From Raphanus sativus (Eukaryota; Streptophyta; Magnoliopsida; Brassicales; Brassicaceae), in contig NC_079518.1 in the NCBI RefSeq assembly GCF_000801105.2, positions 26,392,800 through 26,456,799 of the forward strand: DNA of 64,000 nucleotides, read 5' to 3'. The position numbers and the translations under genes were made by a program. Position 1 is the first letter of the stretch. Each line of letters starts with the position of its first letter. Under the pieces are notes generated by a model that was not told the origin of the DNA, searched no databases, and saw only the letters and a list, made by a program, of their open reading frames with translations. Positions 44,999-55,700 of this stretch are shown here, piece by piece.

Positions 44999-46937
44999 AT
45001 GGCGATCTTTGCGGCTTTTGTCATTGTCCCTTTTGGTTTGATCTTGTTGGTTTCAGGCCTCATCATCAACCTCATTCAGGTCATTCACTACTTCCATAAA
45101 AAATCTTTATTTTTGAGTTTGTTGTCTTCTCAATGGAAGAGACTGGTTAATACATTTGGTTCCTTTTGGAACACAGCTTCTGTTATGCATCTTTGTTAAT
45201 TCGTCCTGTCTCAATAAGTTGGTATAGAAGAATCAACACAAGTGTTGTGGAGTTACTTTGGTTGCAGCTCATATGGCTCTTTGATTGGTGGGCTTGTATC
45301 AAGGTTTGGTGACTCTTTTCAGTTTCTTGATCTCTTCTTCAGTAATAATGTAGCGATTGTAATCTTTTGATATTGCAGATCAATTTGTATGCTGATGCAG
45401 AGACTCTTGAACTACTTGGTAAGATGATTATGTAATTCGGCTTCTTATAAGTCCCACTGATATTTAAGTGTTCATGATATTATTACAACACCTTCAGGTA
45501 AAGAACATGCACTTGTCTTATGCAATCATAGAGGTGACATCGACTGGCTCATCGGATGGGTCACGGCTCAGGTCTTGAAACAAAACTTCTTCAGGACATT
45601 TCTTGGTTCCGTAAAACTCTTTCCTGTCTCTGAAATATTTGTATGACAGCGCTCAGGTTGTCTGGGAAGTACTCTAGCAATCATGAGGAAAGAAGCTAAG
45701 TACTTTCCAGTGAGTTTGTTTGAGCCATACTCAAAAAAAAGTTACCAGTTTATTCTTTGGTTAGAGCTCGTGGCGTTTAGGTTTACTGTCTTTAGTCATA
45801 TTTTTACTGAATCACTGCAACACTATCACACAGATAATAGGTTGGTCCATGTGGTTTTCAGAATACATCTTCTTGGAAAAAAATTGGGCCAAGGATGAAA
45901 ATATCCTCAAGGTTAAGATATTGTTTCGAGTTATTGATTATTAAAACTATTTTTTTTTTTTGGCAGGCAGGTTTTAATCAACTGAAGGACTTTCCTACAA
46001 CGTTCTGGCTGGCTCTTTTTGTCGAAGGAACTCGATTCACTCGAGAAAATCTTGAAGCTGCTAAAGATTACGCATCTCTAAAAGGCGTACCATCTCCTCG
46101 CAATGTTTTGATTCCTCGCACAAAGGTGACCTTTACTTTCTTTCAGGTTATTTTATGAGCTTTTGCTTCACTTGTATTTTACGTTCGCAACATCAGGGAT
46201 TTGTTTCAGCGGTAGCTCACATGCGCTCCTTTGTTCCTGCGATTTATGACTGCACATATACAGTTCATAAGAAACAGTCTCCACCAACATTTCTTAGTAT
46301 GTTCAGCGGCCAACCATCTGAGGTTACAAGAGATTTCATCACTGTGTCTGTTATATAGCTCTCGCTTCAGATTGATCTACTCTCACTTCTCTGTTTCTTC
46401 TTTGTTTTGAAGGTGAATTTGCAGATGAGACGTTACCAAATGAGTCAACTGCCAGAAACTGCAGATAACATTGCACAGTGGTTGCAAGATCGGTTTGTCG
46501 CCAAGGTTTGACAAACCAAAACAAATCCTCATCATCAAACTTTTTTTTTTCATTTGGTCTCTCATCTCTTTTGTAAAAGCAGGACGCTCAACTTGAAAAT
46601 TACTTCACAACAAATGATGTGTTCAGCGACTTGGACGTTCACCAAATTTGCCGGCCAATCAAACCATTGGTTGTAAGACACGTATAAACACTATCAGATT
46701 ATTGGAAACTATTGCTAGAACTAATCATCTCTCAATCTTTATGGAACCGTCTGGAAACAGTTGGTGTTAACTTGGTTCTGTCTCCTCATATGCGGCAGCT
46801 TCAAGCTACTTCAGTGGTTCTCCATGGCCAATATCATCTGTTTCTTTGTCTTTTTCTTGGTGGTTGAAGCTTTAACAGTGCGACTTCTGATCCAATCCAC
46901 CCAATCAAGGGGCACAGTGCCTAACAACCTCTACTAG
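44999..46937 (+). pseudogene. LPAT3: Lysophosphatidic acid acyltransferase (LPAT3-like), frameshift at exon 2
   Basis: 1-acyl-sn-glycerol-3-phosphate acyltransferase of the ER membrane, making phosphatidic acid. Exons: 44999-45079, 45177-45303, 45379-45418, 45498-45571, 45650-45709, 45834-45911, 45967-46125, 46197-46322, 46413-46505, 46583-46672, 46761-46937 (about 367 aa). Seen: N-terminal membrane helix, [10 protein letters not shown], the catalytic NHX4D block as NHRGDIDWL (relatives NHRSDIDWL), [11 protein letters not shown], the FVEGTRFT substrate block, IPRTKGFVSAV and C-terminal membrane helices. All junctions are in frame except 1-2: exon 2 is 127 bp, and its protein-like frame is off by one from exon 1 with the only good acceptor. 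Either there is a one-base loss, or an unusual splice rescues it. LPAT3 (At1g51260) is supported by gene order; LPAT2 is the close alternative. Confidence 0.72.
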
Positions 46938-48062
46938 AACTTTGGTTATCTTTCTAATGAATATGTGTATTACGTATTTTGTGTCGCGCATAAGACATTA
47001 CTTATGTAAACTTCACAGTTTCAGTCAATAAGCTTTTTGGGTGTTTCATTCAAAGCAGTGACATGTTTGTTAGGAACTGGTGTGACTCGAAAGTACACTC
47101 AACGAGCTCCCTCCCGATATGTCTTCCAAGACAATGCAAGCAATCACAGATCTTCTAATATCTAATCTAGGTATCGGTTTATCCCTAACGATGAACTCAA
47201 AGTAAACTCCAGTAACTTCAATAGAGCTGCTATCCATTCTTTATCAAATTTAATTGTTGTCTCAATAAGACAAGACATACTATCATCTTTATTTTCCTCT
47301 AATTTTCGTTTTGTCTGCAAACACACATGTTAGATCATCACTTGGATGATGTATCGGTACGGTTGTTCTGGTTTCACGGGCAATGATATCAACTTTCTAC
47401 AAACCTGACTATCCAATCACGACCACTGCTCACTTGATTACTTGGACTTCAGACAAAATAATAAGGAATTATCACACACTACAGTGCACGGGTGGGGTGA
47501 CAAATTACTAGTTTTTGGGTCAGTAGTTTTGGGAGGGTGAACCGGTCTATCCAATTACGCACATTGGTCATCATAACAGGGGAAAGCTAGCTCGTCACTC
47601 TTCACCGAGCCAGATGTTAAAGTTCATGAGTTCATAGCAGTTCCATTACCCACAAAACAGATATAAATGAAAATGAACGGTTGCTCAAAAAAAAAATGAA
47701 AAATGAACGAGAGCCTGACCCAAAACCTCCACTGAAGAACAACCATAAGCTTTTAAGTAAAACAAATAACTAAAGATACAATCTCAATATGATACAGACC
47801 CAAATGATGAAACATAAACAAACACAGTGCTCATAAATCATAAGAAAGAGAAACACATCAAAGCATATTCTTTAAGAGCACACTTCTCTGCTTCAAACCA
47901 CAGATAATAGAATGTTCCACACCACAAATATTGCAGAGAGAAACTAAAGATAAACACACGCTTTCGTTCTTCGACCATATATATATATAAAAAGCCTTTT
48001 TAACATGCGACACACCTTGAACCAGACGCAGACAGGACGAAGGAAACTTTGGTGTTTGAGTT
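46938..48062. other. Convergent intergenic region between LPAT and SAP2
   Basis: 3' flanks of both genes lie here. In between (about 47080-47700) is moderately GC sequence with repeated CTATCCAATCACG/CTATCCAATTACG phrases (47410 and 47549) and a TTACTAGT near 47505 after a CAGTGCACGGGTGGGGTG stretch. These look like transposon debris. No gene was recognised. Confidence 0.45.
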
Positions 48063-48596
48063 TCAGATTTTGTCAAGCTTCTCTGCCTTCACAACCGGGT
48101 TTGCTTTAGCTATAGCTTCTTGCGCAGCGGCATGGTAATTGAAGGAGCAGTTATGTATGTCTGCATAGCGGTGCGTCCCGCAGAAGAGGTCACCACAGCG
48201 ACATTTGAATCCAGTCAGACCAACCCGTTTGTTGCAAGTAGTACATCGGCTTGGTCCTTGCTTCGGTTTCGCTGCAGCTGCTGCTTCTGGAGCTACTACC
48301 TCTGCGGGAACTTGAACAGAGGATGGCTGCACAGATACAACCACCGGCTCAACGGATTTGGTTTCAGGATCAACCAGCGCAGCGGCAAAGGTTTCCTTTA
48401 AGATGTTGCTGGATGATGATGAAGAACCAGACACTGCAGATGCAAACTTAGCCCCCTGTTCCTGTTGAAAGAGGATAGTCTTGTGACACTTGGAACACAT
48501 GTTCATTGTGGCAGCGCTTCCGAAGAAACCGCAGTTGTTGATGCAAAGCTTGGGACCTTCAGGTGGGCTTTGGCATCCTGTCTTGTCGTGGTCCAT
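48063..48596 (-). CDS. SAP2: A20/AN1 zinc-finger stress-associated protein
   Basis: An intronless 177-aa coding sequence. A20 finger (about 14-42): [23 protein letters not shown]1 finger (about 118-160): [18 protein letters not shown], then [18 protein letters not shown]. The tail is [21 protein letters not shown]. All zinc ligands are present and the length matches the family (Arabidopsis SAP2, At1g51200, about 173 aa from memory). A20/AN1 proteins bind ubiquitin, and some act as E3 ligases in abiotic stress responses. The alanine/valine/proline linker is slightly longer than in Arabidopsis. The first ATG lies three bases after a GAATTGCAG acceptor, showing a 5'UTR intron. Confidence 0.95.
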   Translation of the reverse strand: MDHDKTGCQSPPEGPKLCINNCGFFGSAATMNMCSKCHKTILFQQEQGAKFASAVSGSSSSSSNILKETFAAALVDPETKSVEPVVVSVQPSSVQVPAEVVAPEAAAAAKPKQGPSRCTTCNKRVGLTGFKCRCGDLFCGTHRYADIHNCSFNYHAAAQEAIAKANPVVKAEKLDKI

Positions 48597-48598
48597 TT

Positions 48599-49531
48599 CT
48601 GCAATTCAAAACAGCCATCTACCTCAGTTTCTCAAGTATGAAAAAGACATTTTTCTAGCACCACAATAACTAAATTCACTAACGTCTCAGATAAAAACAG
48701 CACAGTCCTTATAACCATAAGCAAACGAAGATGTTGTTTTCAACATAGACTACCATTATACACAATCTCATAACCTATTACCAACATCTTATGGAACCCT
48801 TCTAATGGATTAAGATGTGGAAAACTGAGTGAAACAAGCCTAGAAACTACTATTTGTGCTAACACTAAAAACCTAAAGCACAAACAAATACCCCTAAAGA
48901 TTGAGTTCTAAACTATAAGCTATGCAACCAGACTGCCAAAATATCTAAGCTACACTGCAATATAAGGTGTCATTCCACCTGATATTCGACAAATAGAAAT
49001 GTAAATTAATCATTATTTCTTCCCAGAAATGAAATGTCGGAAATTAGCCTTCTCTATCAGCACAAAAGCTAGGAACTTTATCAGCAAATTTTTTAAAACA
49101 TACGAAACCCACATAGTTCAATCTAATTTCCATCCAACACTACCTTCCTTGTTAGGAATGAACCTTTGGAATCAGCATAAAAGCTGAGGACTTTCATAGC
49201 AAATGATTTTCAAATTTCGAAACCATTAACCCCCCCCCCCCAAATAGCCTAATCCTAATAGGCCTAATCTCACTTCCATCCAACACTAGCTTTCTTCTAA
49301 TAGAAACGAAAAGTACAAGAATATAGCCTTCCACATCAGAAGTTAACTTTTGATATCAGTATAAAAGCTGAGGACTTTCATAGCAAAATCATTTCAAATC
49401 TCGAAAGCATACAGAACCCACATAGCCTAATCTCACTTCAATTCAACATGCAAAGTAATAAACTTAAAGCTTAAAAAGTGAACCCTAAATATAAAACTAG
49501 AAAATCAAATAACAAAAAAAAAGCTATTCAC
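48599..49531 (-). other. SAP2: SAP2 5'UTR intron
   Basis: On the minus strand the donor is CAG|GTGAATAG (49531) and the acceptor GAATTGCAG|AA just before the ATG; length is about 933 bp. Long leader introns are common in this family and often raise expression. It contains the repeats at 49035-49455 and an eleven- to twelve-base C run near 49231-49242. Confidence 0.75.
49035..49455. repeat. Three imperfect repeats in the SAP2 leader intron
   Basis: Copies start near 49048, 49168 and 49357. Each has CAGCA(T/C)AAAAGCT(G)AGGA, CTTTCATAGCAAA, then AAACCCACATAG- or ACCATTAACC-like, CCTAATCTCACTTCC and ATCCAACACTA.C. Spacing is roughly 120-190 bp. Confidence 0.7.
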
Positions 49532-49850
49532 CTGATAGCCCGAGAAGCCTTGATCGATCAATCAGTCCCTAATTCAATTGAGGAAAAAAAAAAGAGACAA
49601 AACACATCACCATAAGTCGACAGAACACAAAAGGGGAAAACGAAAATCGAGACCCAGAACCGATATGAAACAATATCAAATCAAAATAGAAAGGAAGAGA
49701 AGAAGAATTTACCGTACGAATCTCTCCGAAGAAGGATTGGTTCGTCTCTGCTGGAGAGATCCAGCAGAAGCTGAGAGGAGAGGTTAGAGCGGAGAGGAAA
49801 AAAAGGTTTCGGCTTTTCGGGCTTTTCTAATCTTCGATATTTTTTTTTTG
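49532..49850 (-). promoter_or_regulatory. SAP2: SAP2 leader exon and proximal promoter
   Basis: The first, noncoding exon lies left of about 49800. GA/CT-rich tracts (minus strand CTCTCC, TCTCTCC) near 49730-49800 are typical leader sequence. No coding frame is supported. Confidence 0.4.
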
Positions 49851-50197
49851 TAAGAGATGTTTTTTATATTTCATTCACACCGTTTGTGTTAAAAGTCGGC
49901 TACACGTGTACGTATCTTATTCGCTGCTTCTTTTGATTTTTTTCTCTCTTTACTCATTTCAAATTTTCGTTTTCTTTTTCATCTTTTTGAGATTCAAAGT
50001 ATGGTTAGATGTTTTTAAAATATCTAATTAAACATAATATTAATTTTTTATCTAATTATTTTAAAAGATAAATAAATTAAAAGTAACTTGTATCTCATTT
50101 CATTTTAGTATCTCAAATAAGATATATTTCATATCTTTTAATTTTTTTCATTTTTTTCTTCTTATTTTTTTTTTGAAACACTTCTTCTTATCTTTTA

Positions 50198-50555
50198 GGG
50201 GGTATTCAATTTAACATTTGATGTGATTTGATTTTTTAATGGAGTTTTAGATGATTTTAATAAATTGCAGAGATTTAGGTGATTTTTGTTAAACTACTTT
50301 AGAATATCACCTAAAACCATGAGATTTGAGTTTTAATTTTTTTAACTAAGAAACTCCACCCAAACACCCTATAATCACCTCAAATCTTTAAAACTCCACA
50401 ACTTAAAATATTTTCAATAACAGTAGATTTCAGAGTACTTACGAAATGTCAAGTTCAATAACAGTGGATTTTAAATGAGTTTTTAAAATTCGTTTGAATA
50501 ACAGTGGATTTGTCATTTTAATACAAATCACTTAAAACTCTCGGTTGAATACACT
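50198..50555. mobile_element. MITE-like element with terminal inverted repeats
   Basis: The left end is GGGTATTCAATTTAAC, and the right end, reverse-complemented, is GTGTATTCAACCGAGAG. Both continue into a matching TGATTTG word. The interior has several TTTAAAACTC/GAGTTTT words and a duplicated AATAACAGTGGATTT (about 50460 and 50502). About 358 bp, noncoding. The target duplication is unclear, so the superfamily is open. Confidence 0.6.
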
Positions 50556-50727
50556 TATAACTTTTTATTTATAGTTTAGCTATTGGGATCATTTTTTGGT
50601 ACATAATTTGTGAATTACATTTTTTTGGAACATTTTAAAATTGATTGTATACTCTAATGTTAACTCTTTGTTTTCTGACTATAAATTTTAAGTAAATTTC
50701 CAAGACATTTGAAAATAACATAAGCTT

Positions 50728-50770
50728 TTTTAAACACTTCTTGACAAATGGCGCCCACCGTGGGGATATA
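50728..50770. mobile_element. Small insert with a retroelement primer-site-like word
   Basis: A 43-bp segment containing TGGCGCCCACCGTGGGG, a word typical of primer-binding sites of plant Ty3/Gypsy elements. It lies between two perfect copies of AAAATAACATAAGCTT (50712-50727 and 50771-50786). Confidence 0.45.
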
Positions 50771-50859
50771 AAAATAACATAAGCTTACCTAAATCTGATA
50801 AATTTTTGGGGTTTTAACTTAAAATCAATTGGCAATTAGTGGAGTGGTCTAATTACCTT

Positions 50860-51105
50860 ATATATTACTAATGTCTTTTTTATATTTTTGATGTGAGATC
50901 TTTTCTCCAACACCCTCCCTCGAAATAATGGTGCATATAACTATTAGTCTTGCAGAATCCATCATACCCTCTCTAAGACCATACTTTTATTTTCTAGCAA
51001 TTTCGGCGGAACTGAGCTTTCTCTGAGCCATCATTTAATGGGTTGATCAGACCTCTGTCCGAGCCAGATTAATGGGTCAGTGTGTGGACCGGCTCTGATA
51101 CCATG
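50860..51105 (-). mobile_element. LTR retroelement remnant with initiator-Met primer site
   Basis: GCTCTGATACCA at 51092-51103 (TGGTATCAGAGC on the minus strand) is a Copia/TRIM-type primer-binding site. The sequence to its left, with TGTGAGATCTTTTCTCCAAC, has the character of an LTR, but no second LTR was found. Confidence 0.4.
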
Positions 51106-51425
51106 ATTTGGCGGGAAAACGCATTTTGGCAATTTTGACGGGAAAATGCATCTTTGCAGGTCTGGCGAAAAAACATGTTTTGCGTTTTTAGCTGGAAAAC
51201 TCGTTTTTTTTTTGTTTTGGCGAGAAAATGCATTTTTGCAGTTTTGGCGGGAAACGCGTTTTTGGGTTTTTGGTGGAAAAACATGTTTTCCGATTTTAGC
51301 GAGAAAACATGTTTTGATGGGAAAACATAATTTACGGTTTTGGCGAGAAATATATTTTTGGAGTTCTATTGGGAAAATGTGTTTAGTAGTTTTGGTGACA
51401 AATTGCGTTTTTATATTTTTGTCAT
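51106..51425 (+). repeat. Minisatellite, TTTTGGCGGGAAAACGCRTTTT-like unit
   Basis: About ten tandem degenerate units of roughly 30-35 bp: GGCGGGAAAACGCATTTTGG, GACGGGAAAATGCATCTTTG, GGCGAGAAAATGCATTTTTG, GGCGGGAAACGCGTTTTTGG and so on. Long open frames cross it on both strands only because the unit lacks stops; no protein is implied. Confidence 0.85.
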
Positions 51426-52240
51426 TTTTCATGAGTGATAAAATAATATTAGGTTAAGTTTGTAATTATAAATTATATTAAGAGTATAATAGACATTATG
51501 TCATTTTGAATAAACCATCTCTAATTTGGATCAGCTATCTGATTTTCAAAATTAAATCTAAATTTTCAAAACTTATTCAAATGATTTATCCAAATGACTT
51601 AGGCTTTTAATGCCTAAACGAACAAAACTTTTATTTTTATCCATATGGTTTATTCATATATGGTTTAAACGAACACACCCTTAAAAAATTAATAGAAACT
51701 AAATGGAGAAGAAACCTTTTGCCTCGGGACATAGAGTAATCGAAATCTGTTTGGGGTTTAATAGAAACTCGTTTTGGATTGTCGAAGCTGTTTTCTCATA
51801 CTATCCCTCCATTGAATACATCGATGACTGCATCAACTTTTATATAGAGATCGTGAAATCCGATTCAAAATAACTGGGTAATGCTAATTGAGACGGCGTC
51901 GTGTTATGAACATAGATATTTCTAGTGAAAAAGCCAGTAGACTAAAAGCTAGACTCAGAGAAAGATTTGAAAATATTTTTCTCTCTCTTTAAATTTCTTT
52001 GTTTTTTTCTTTTTTTAGTTTCACTGCTATTTTTTCATATCACTACTTTTGACAAACAGATGCGATTTATGAGTTAACTTCAAAATCTCCAGACTTTTTA
52101 CTCAAAATCGGGCAGGCTCTAGCACATAATCAATTAAACAGAAATTAAAGATAGATTAATTGGAATGTAAATTTTGAAAACCGTAAGACTAGACGGTAAA
52201 TAAAGTAACTTTTTCTTTCTGAGAACTGAAAATTCAGACT
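51426..52240. other. AT-rich intergenic DNA
   Basis: No gene is seen. The part at 51470-51680 has TTTAAACGAAC/GTTTAGGC words that may be the ends of a short inverted element. Confidence 0.4.
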
Positions 52241-52258
52241 GAAAAATCATGACATCAA

Positions 52259-52432
52259 AACCGGTAGTGGTGGCCTAGTGACGCTTGAAGGAATTAAAAC
52301 TCAATAAGGTTCATTACTTTCGGCTCATTTGAACGTCCAAGGAGAGGATTTATCTGTAGGTTGTACCTCCATCCAAGAATTAGGTATGTGTCTTTAATAG
52401 AACCGGGTTTAACTTTTTTTAAGTCAGAAAAA
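52259..52432 (+). mobile_element. tRNA-derived SINE with target duplications
   Basis: The body starts CCGGTAGTGGTGGCCTAGTG, with a pol III A box TGGCCTAGTGA (52271-52281) and a weak B box GGTTCATTAC (52309), and ends in an A-run. It is flanked by perfect copies of AAAAATCATGACATCAAA (about 52242-52259 and 52433-52450). The direct repeats and A-tail show retroposition. The weak B box suggests it is no longer transcribed efficiently. Confidence 0.88.
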
Positions 52433-52732
52433 AAAAATCATGACATCAAATGTGTGATATTTTGTTTTTTTTTTGTTTTTTTAAAAGAAGTTAAATGAAG
52501 GGTGAAAGAGTCTTTTAGCGCATTTCATCTCCTCCGAAACCTAAAACCCTACACAGCCGTTCATTTTGCTCACCATCTTACTTCATAATTCTTTTTCCTG
52601 CAAGGGTTTATACAAATCTCAAAATCCTAAAGGGGTTTTTCAAGGGTTTTTATTTTTTTTTCTCAAAACACTCTCAGCCGATCCAAAATCGGCGGGAGGT
52701 CCTCTACCGCGTAGTTCCAGATTATATATGTG

Positions 52733-55700
52733 ATGAACGCAGAGAAAATGAATCCGACTCCTCCTCAGGAAATGGATGAAGTAGGAAGAAGAACAAGTAG
52801 GACGAAATCGAAATCCCTGGCGGCGGCGGCGGCGAGAGTAGCCAAGATTCCTCCTCAGCCGATTGAGAAGATCAGTTGTCGTCAGAAGCTGTTGAGCTCA
52901 CAGTACATTTTGGCAAAGGTTTTTAGAAAGGATGGTCCTTCACTTGGTTTCCAATTCGACCATCTTCCATCACCCCGCCGCAGCAAAGGTACTACAATTC
53001 TTCAACAGAAAGGAGAAGAAGAAAGCGTGGCAAGAAAGAGAAAGGTATTAGTCGAATCAATCCTCTTTCATAACCCTAACTTAGTTAGTTAGTTAGTTAG
53101 TTAGTCTTCGATTGATCTTTGCTTTTAGGTTTCCACGAGTGAGGATCAGGATTGCGGCGTTGTTGTAAAGAAGAAACAATACGGTATTGGCAAGGGTTTG
53201 ATGACAGCATGGCGGGTTATGAATCCTAATAGTCACGATAGAGCACCAACATTAGCTGCTCAAACCTCATCACCGAAGAAGAAGAAGAACAACAACAAAT
53301 CACAATTAGCATCAATCCTGGTACTCTATTGGTTGTTTTACCTAATTTATCTTCTTTTTTTTGTTAACTGCATTTTTTTTTGTTTGCTTTCTTCAGAAGC
53401 AGAAACTGTTGCAGAAGAATAAGAATAAGAATAAGAAGTCGCCGGAAAAGAAGAGGAATTCTATAAATATAGAGGTAGCTTTTGATCTCTTCTTCTTCTT
53501 GGAACTCTTGTTTCAATATAGCCAACAAAGATTTGATTTTTGACACTAATGTTCTGCAGACCACCACCGAATTAAACAAAGATGAGACGGCAGCATTTGA
53601 TGAAAAATGTGAGCTTGGGGAGGTATTTAAAGAAACCTGTCAAACAATTTCGATACTTGTTGATGACGAGGATTTGGAGCGACAGGAAGGACTTGTCAAT
53701 CCTCCGTTAACTTGTTCATGCCACCATACTAGTGCTACTAGTAGTGGATCTTGTTTTCTTTGCAAAGGTATGTATTCTGAGAGAGAGTGAGAGACTTTTC
53801 TCGTTCGTTCAAGTACCTTTTGTTACATCTGTTTTTTTGTTTCCAGATCATTTGTTGCCCAAGTTTCCCCCAAATTCTGTTGGCATGAGGCTGCCTTTTG
53901 CTTTGCATCCATGGAACTCTTCTCCAGAGTCTGTCAAGAAACTTTTTAAGGTGTGCACTTGGTGGTTATTTCTTAATAATTACCATTTCTTGCCTTGGAA
54001 CTGACCTCTAGTACGTATATATGTTGACAGGTTGTCCATTTCCTGTATACTTATTCAGTAACTTTTGATATATGTCCCTTCACAATTGACCAGTTCACAC
54101 GCGCATTTCATCATAAGGTGGTTGGTCTCTCTTTATTTGCAAACAAAATGGTCAATCTCTTAGGAAATTGTTTCCACATCCCGTTCACTTTTTCTTAAAA
54201 TATCATTTCCTCTTTCTATGCTTCAGGACTCCTTGCTCCTTGGTAAAATTCATCTTTCCCTGCTCAAGTTGCTTCTGCTTGATGTTGAAACCGAGCTGCA
54301 AAGAGGATCTTTTTCATCCTTGACTATATCATGCAAGTTTCTAGCCCTGCTACAGTCGGTATGCCCAGCTATTTTTCTCACTTGGCATACTTCCGATATC
54401 TAGTTTGTTTTTTTTTATATTGAGAGACAGGTTTTGATATTCTCCAATGATGTGATTTTCTTTAGGTGGAGAGCCAAAATCTTATTCTTGATATGTGGAA
54501 GGATTCATTAAATTCTCTTACATGGGCGGAGATATTGCGTCAGATTTTGGTTGCAGCGGGTTTTGGTTCAGTAAAGCGGGCTGTTCAATCAGAGGAACTA
54601 AGTAAGGTGCTGATTTCGTGCACTCTTTTGATTCGTTGAAACACTATCTGTCTAATCTATTTGATTGGCTTGCAAGATCGAAAATATAGTTCATTACATA
54701 AATGCCTGAAAATGCTCTACTACTCCTCTTGTCCTTTTCATTCGTATTAAAGTTAGTTCATATACTAGCATGTTTTGTTTATTCGGTTTAGTTGCATCTG
54801 AATACTGAAGGTTCTTGCTCAATATTCTCCTTTTCTACACATCCTCCCGTGCTTGTTCTATGTCGTTTATATGGGTTTTATTTTCTATTTTCTGACGCGT
54901 TATTGGTTGATGTTACCTTTCTTCTTCTTCCTGTAGGAAAGGAGACTCATGAAGAAATATGGCCTCCGTCTTGGAACATTAAAGGGTGAATTATTTAGAG
55001 TGCTTAACGAGCGAGGCAAAAATGGCTTGAAAATATCCGAGTTAGCTAATGCTGCAGCAGAGGTATTTTTTTTCTGAAATTAATTATCAGCTTCTTGTTA
55101 GTTAGTAAGGTCGTATGCTTGTACTGTTCTCTTGCTTTCTGAAATACTTGATTATATCTAATAGCATAGCCTCTGCTGGTTAATGTTAGGTTGCTGCGCT
55201 GAATCTTGCAACTGCATCATCAGAAGAACGAGAGCGTTCAATATGTTCAACGCTCGCAAGTGATATTACAATTTTCGAAAAAATATCTGAATCTACATAT
55301 CGTGTACGTGTTAATTGTTTCTCTGAGGACCACGAGTCTGATTCGGGCGAGGAGTCTGGAAGTGTTGATGATGATGAATCTGGTGATGAGATCGAGCGTG
55401 TTTCAGAAAGTCGAAAGGCCAAGTGTAGGAAAAGGCGGAAGATGTTGGAAGTATGCAGTGAGATTGATGAAAGCCATCCTGGAGAACCGTGGCTGTTGGG
55501 GCTAATGGAGGGGGAATATTCAGACTTGAGCATTGAAGAGAAGTTAGATGTTTTCATGGCTTTGATTGATCTTCTTAGTTCTGGTTCCACTATTAGAATT
55601 GAGGTAACTAACTAGAACACATATATCTCTACCAACTCTTAAAGTGCTGAATAACTTTCAGAACATGAGTGTGAGATTTGTTTCTGTATATAACTTAAAA

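Noticed and set aside
51031..51457. Open frames of over 100 aa on both strands
   Set aside because: They arise from a stop-free minisatellite unit, and the translations are just the repeated word; no gene is implied.
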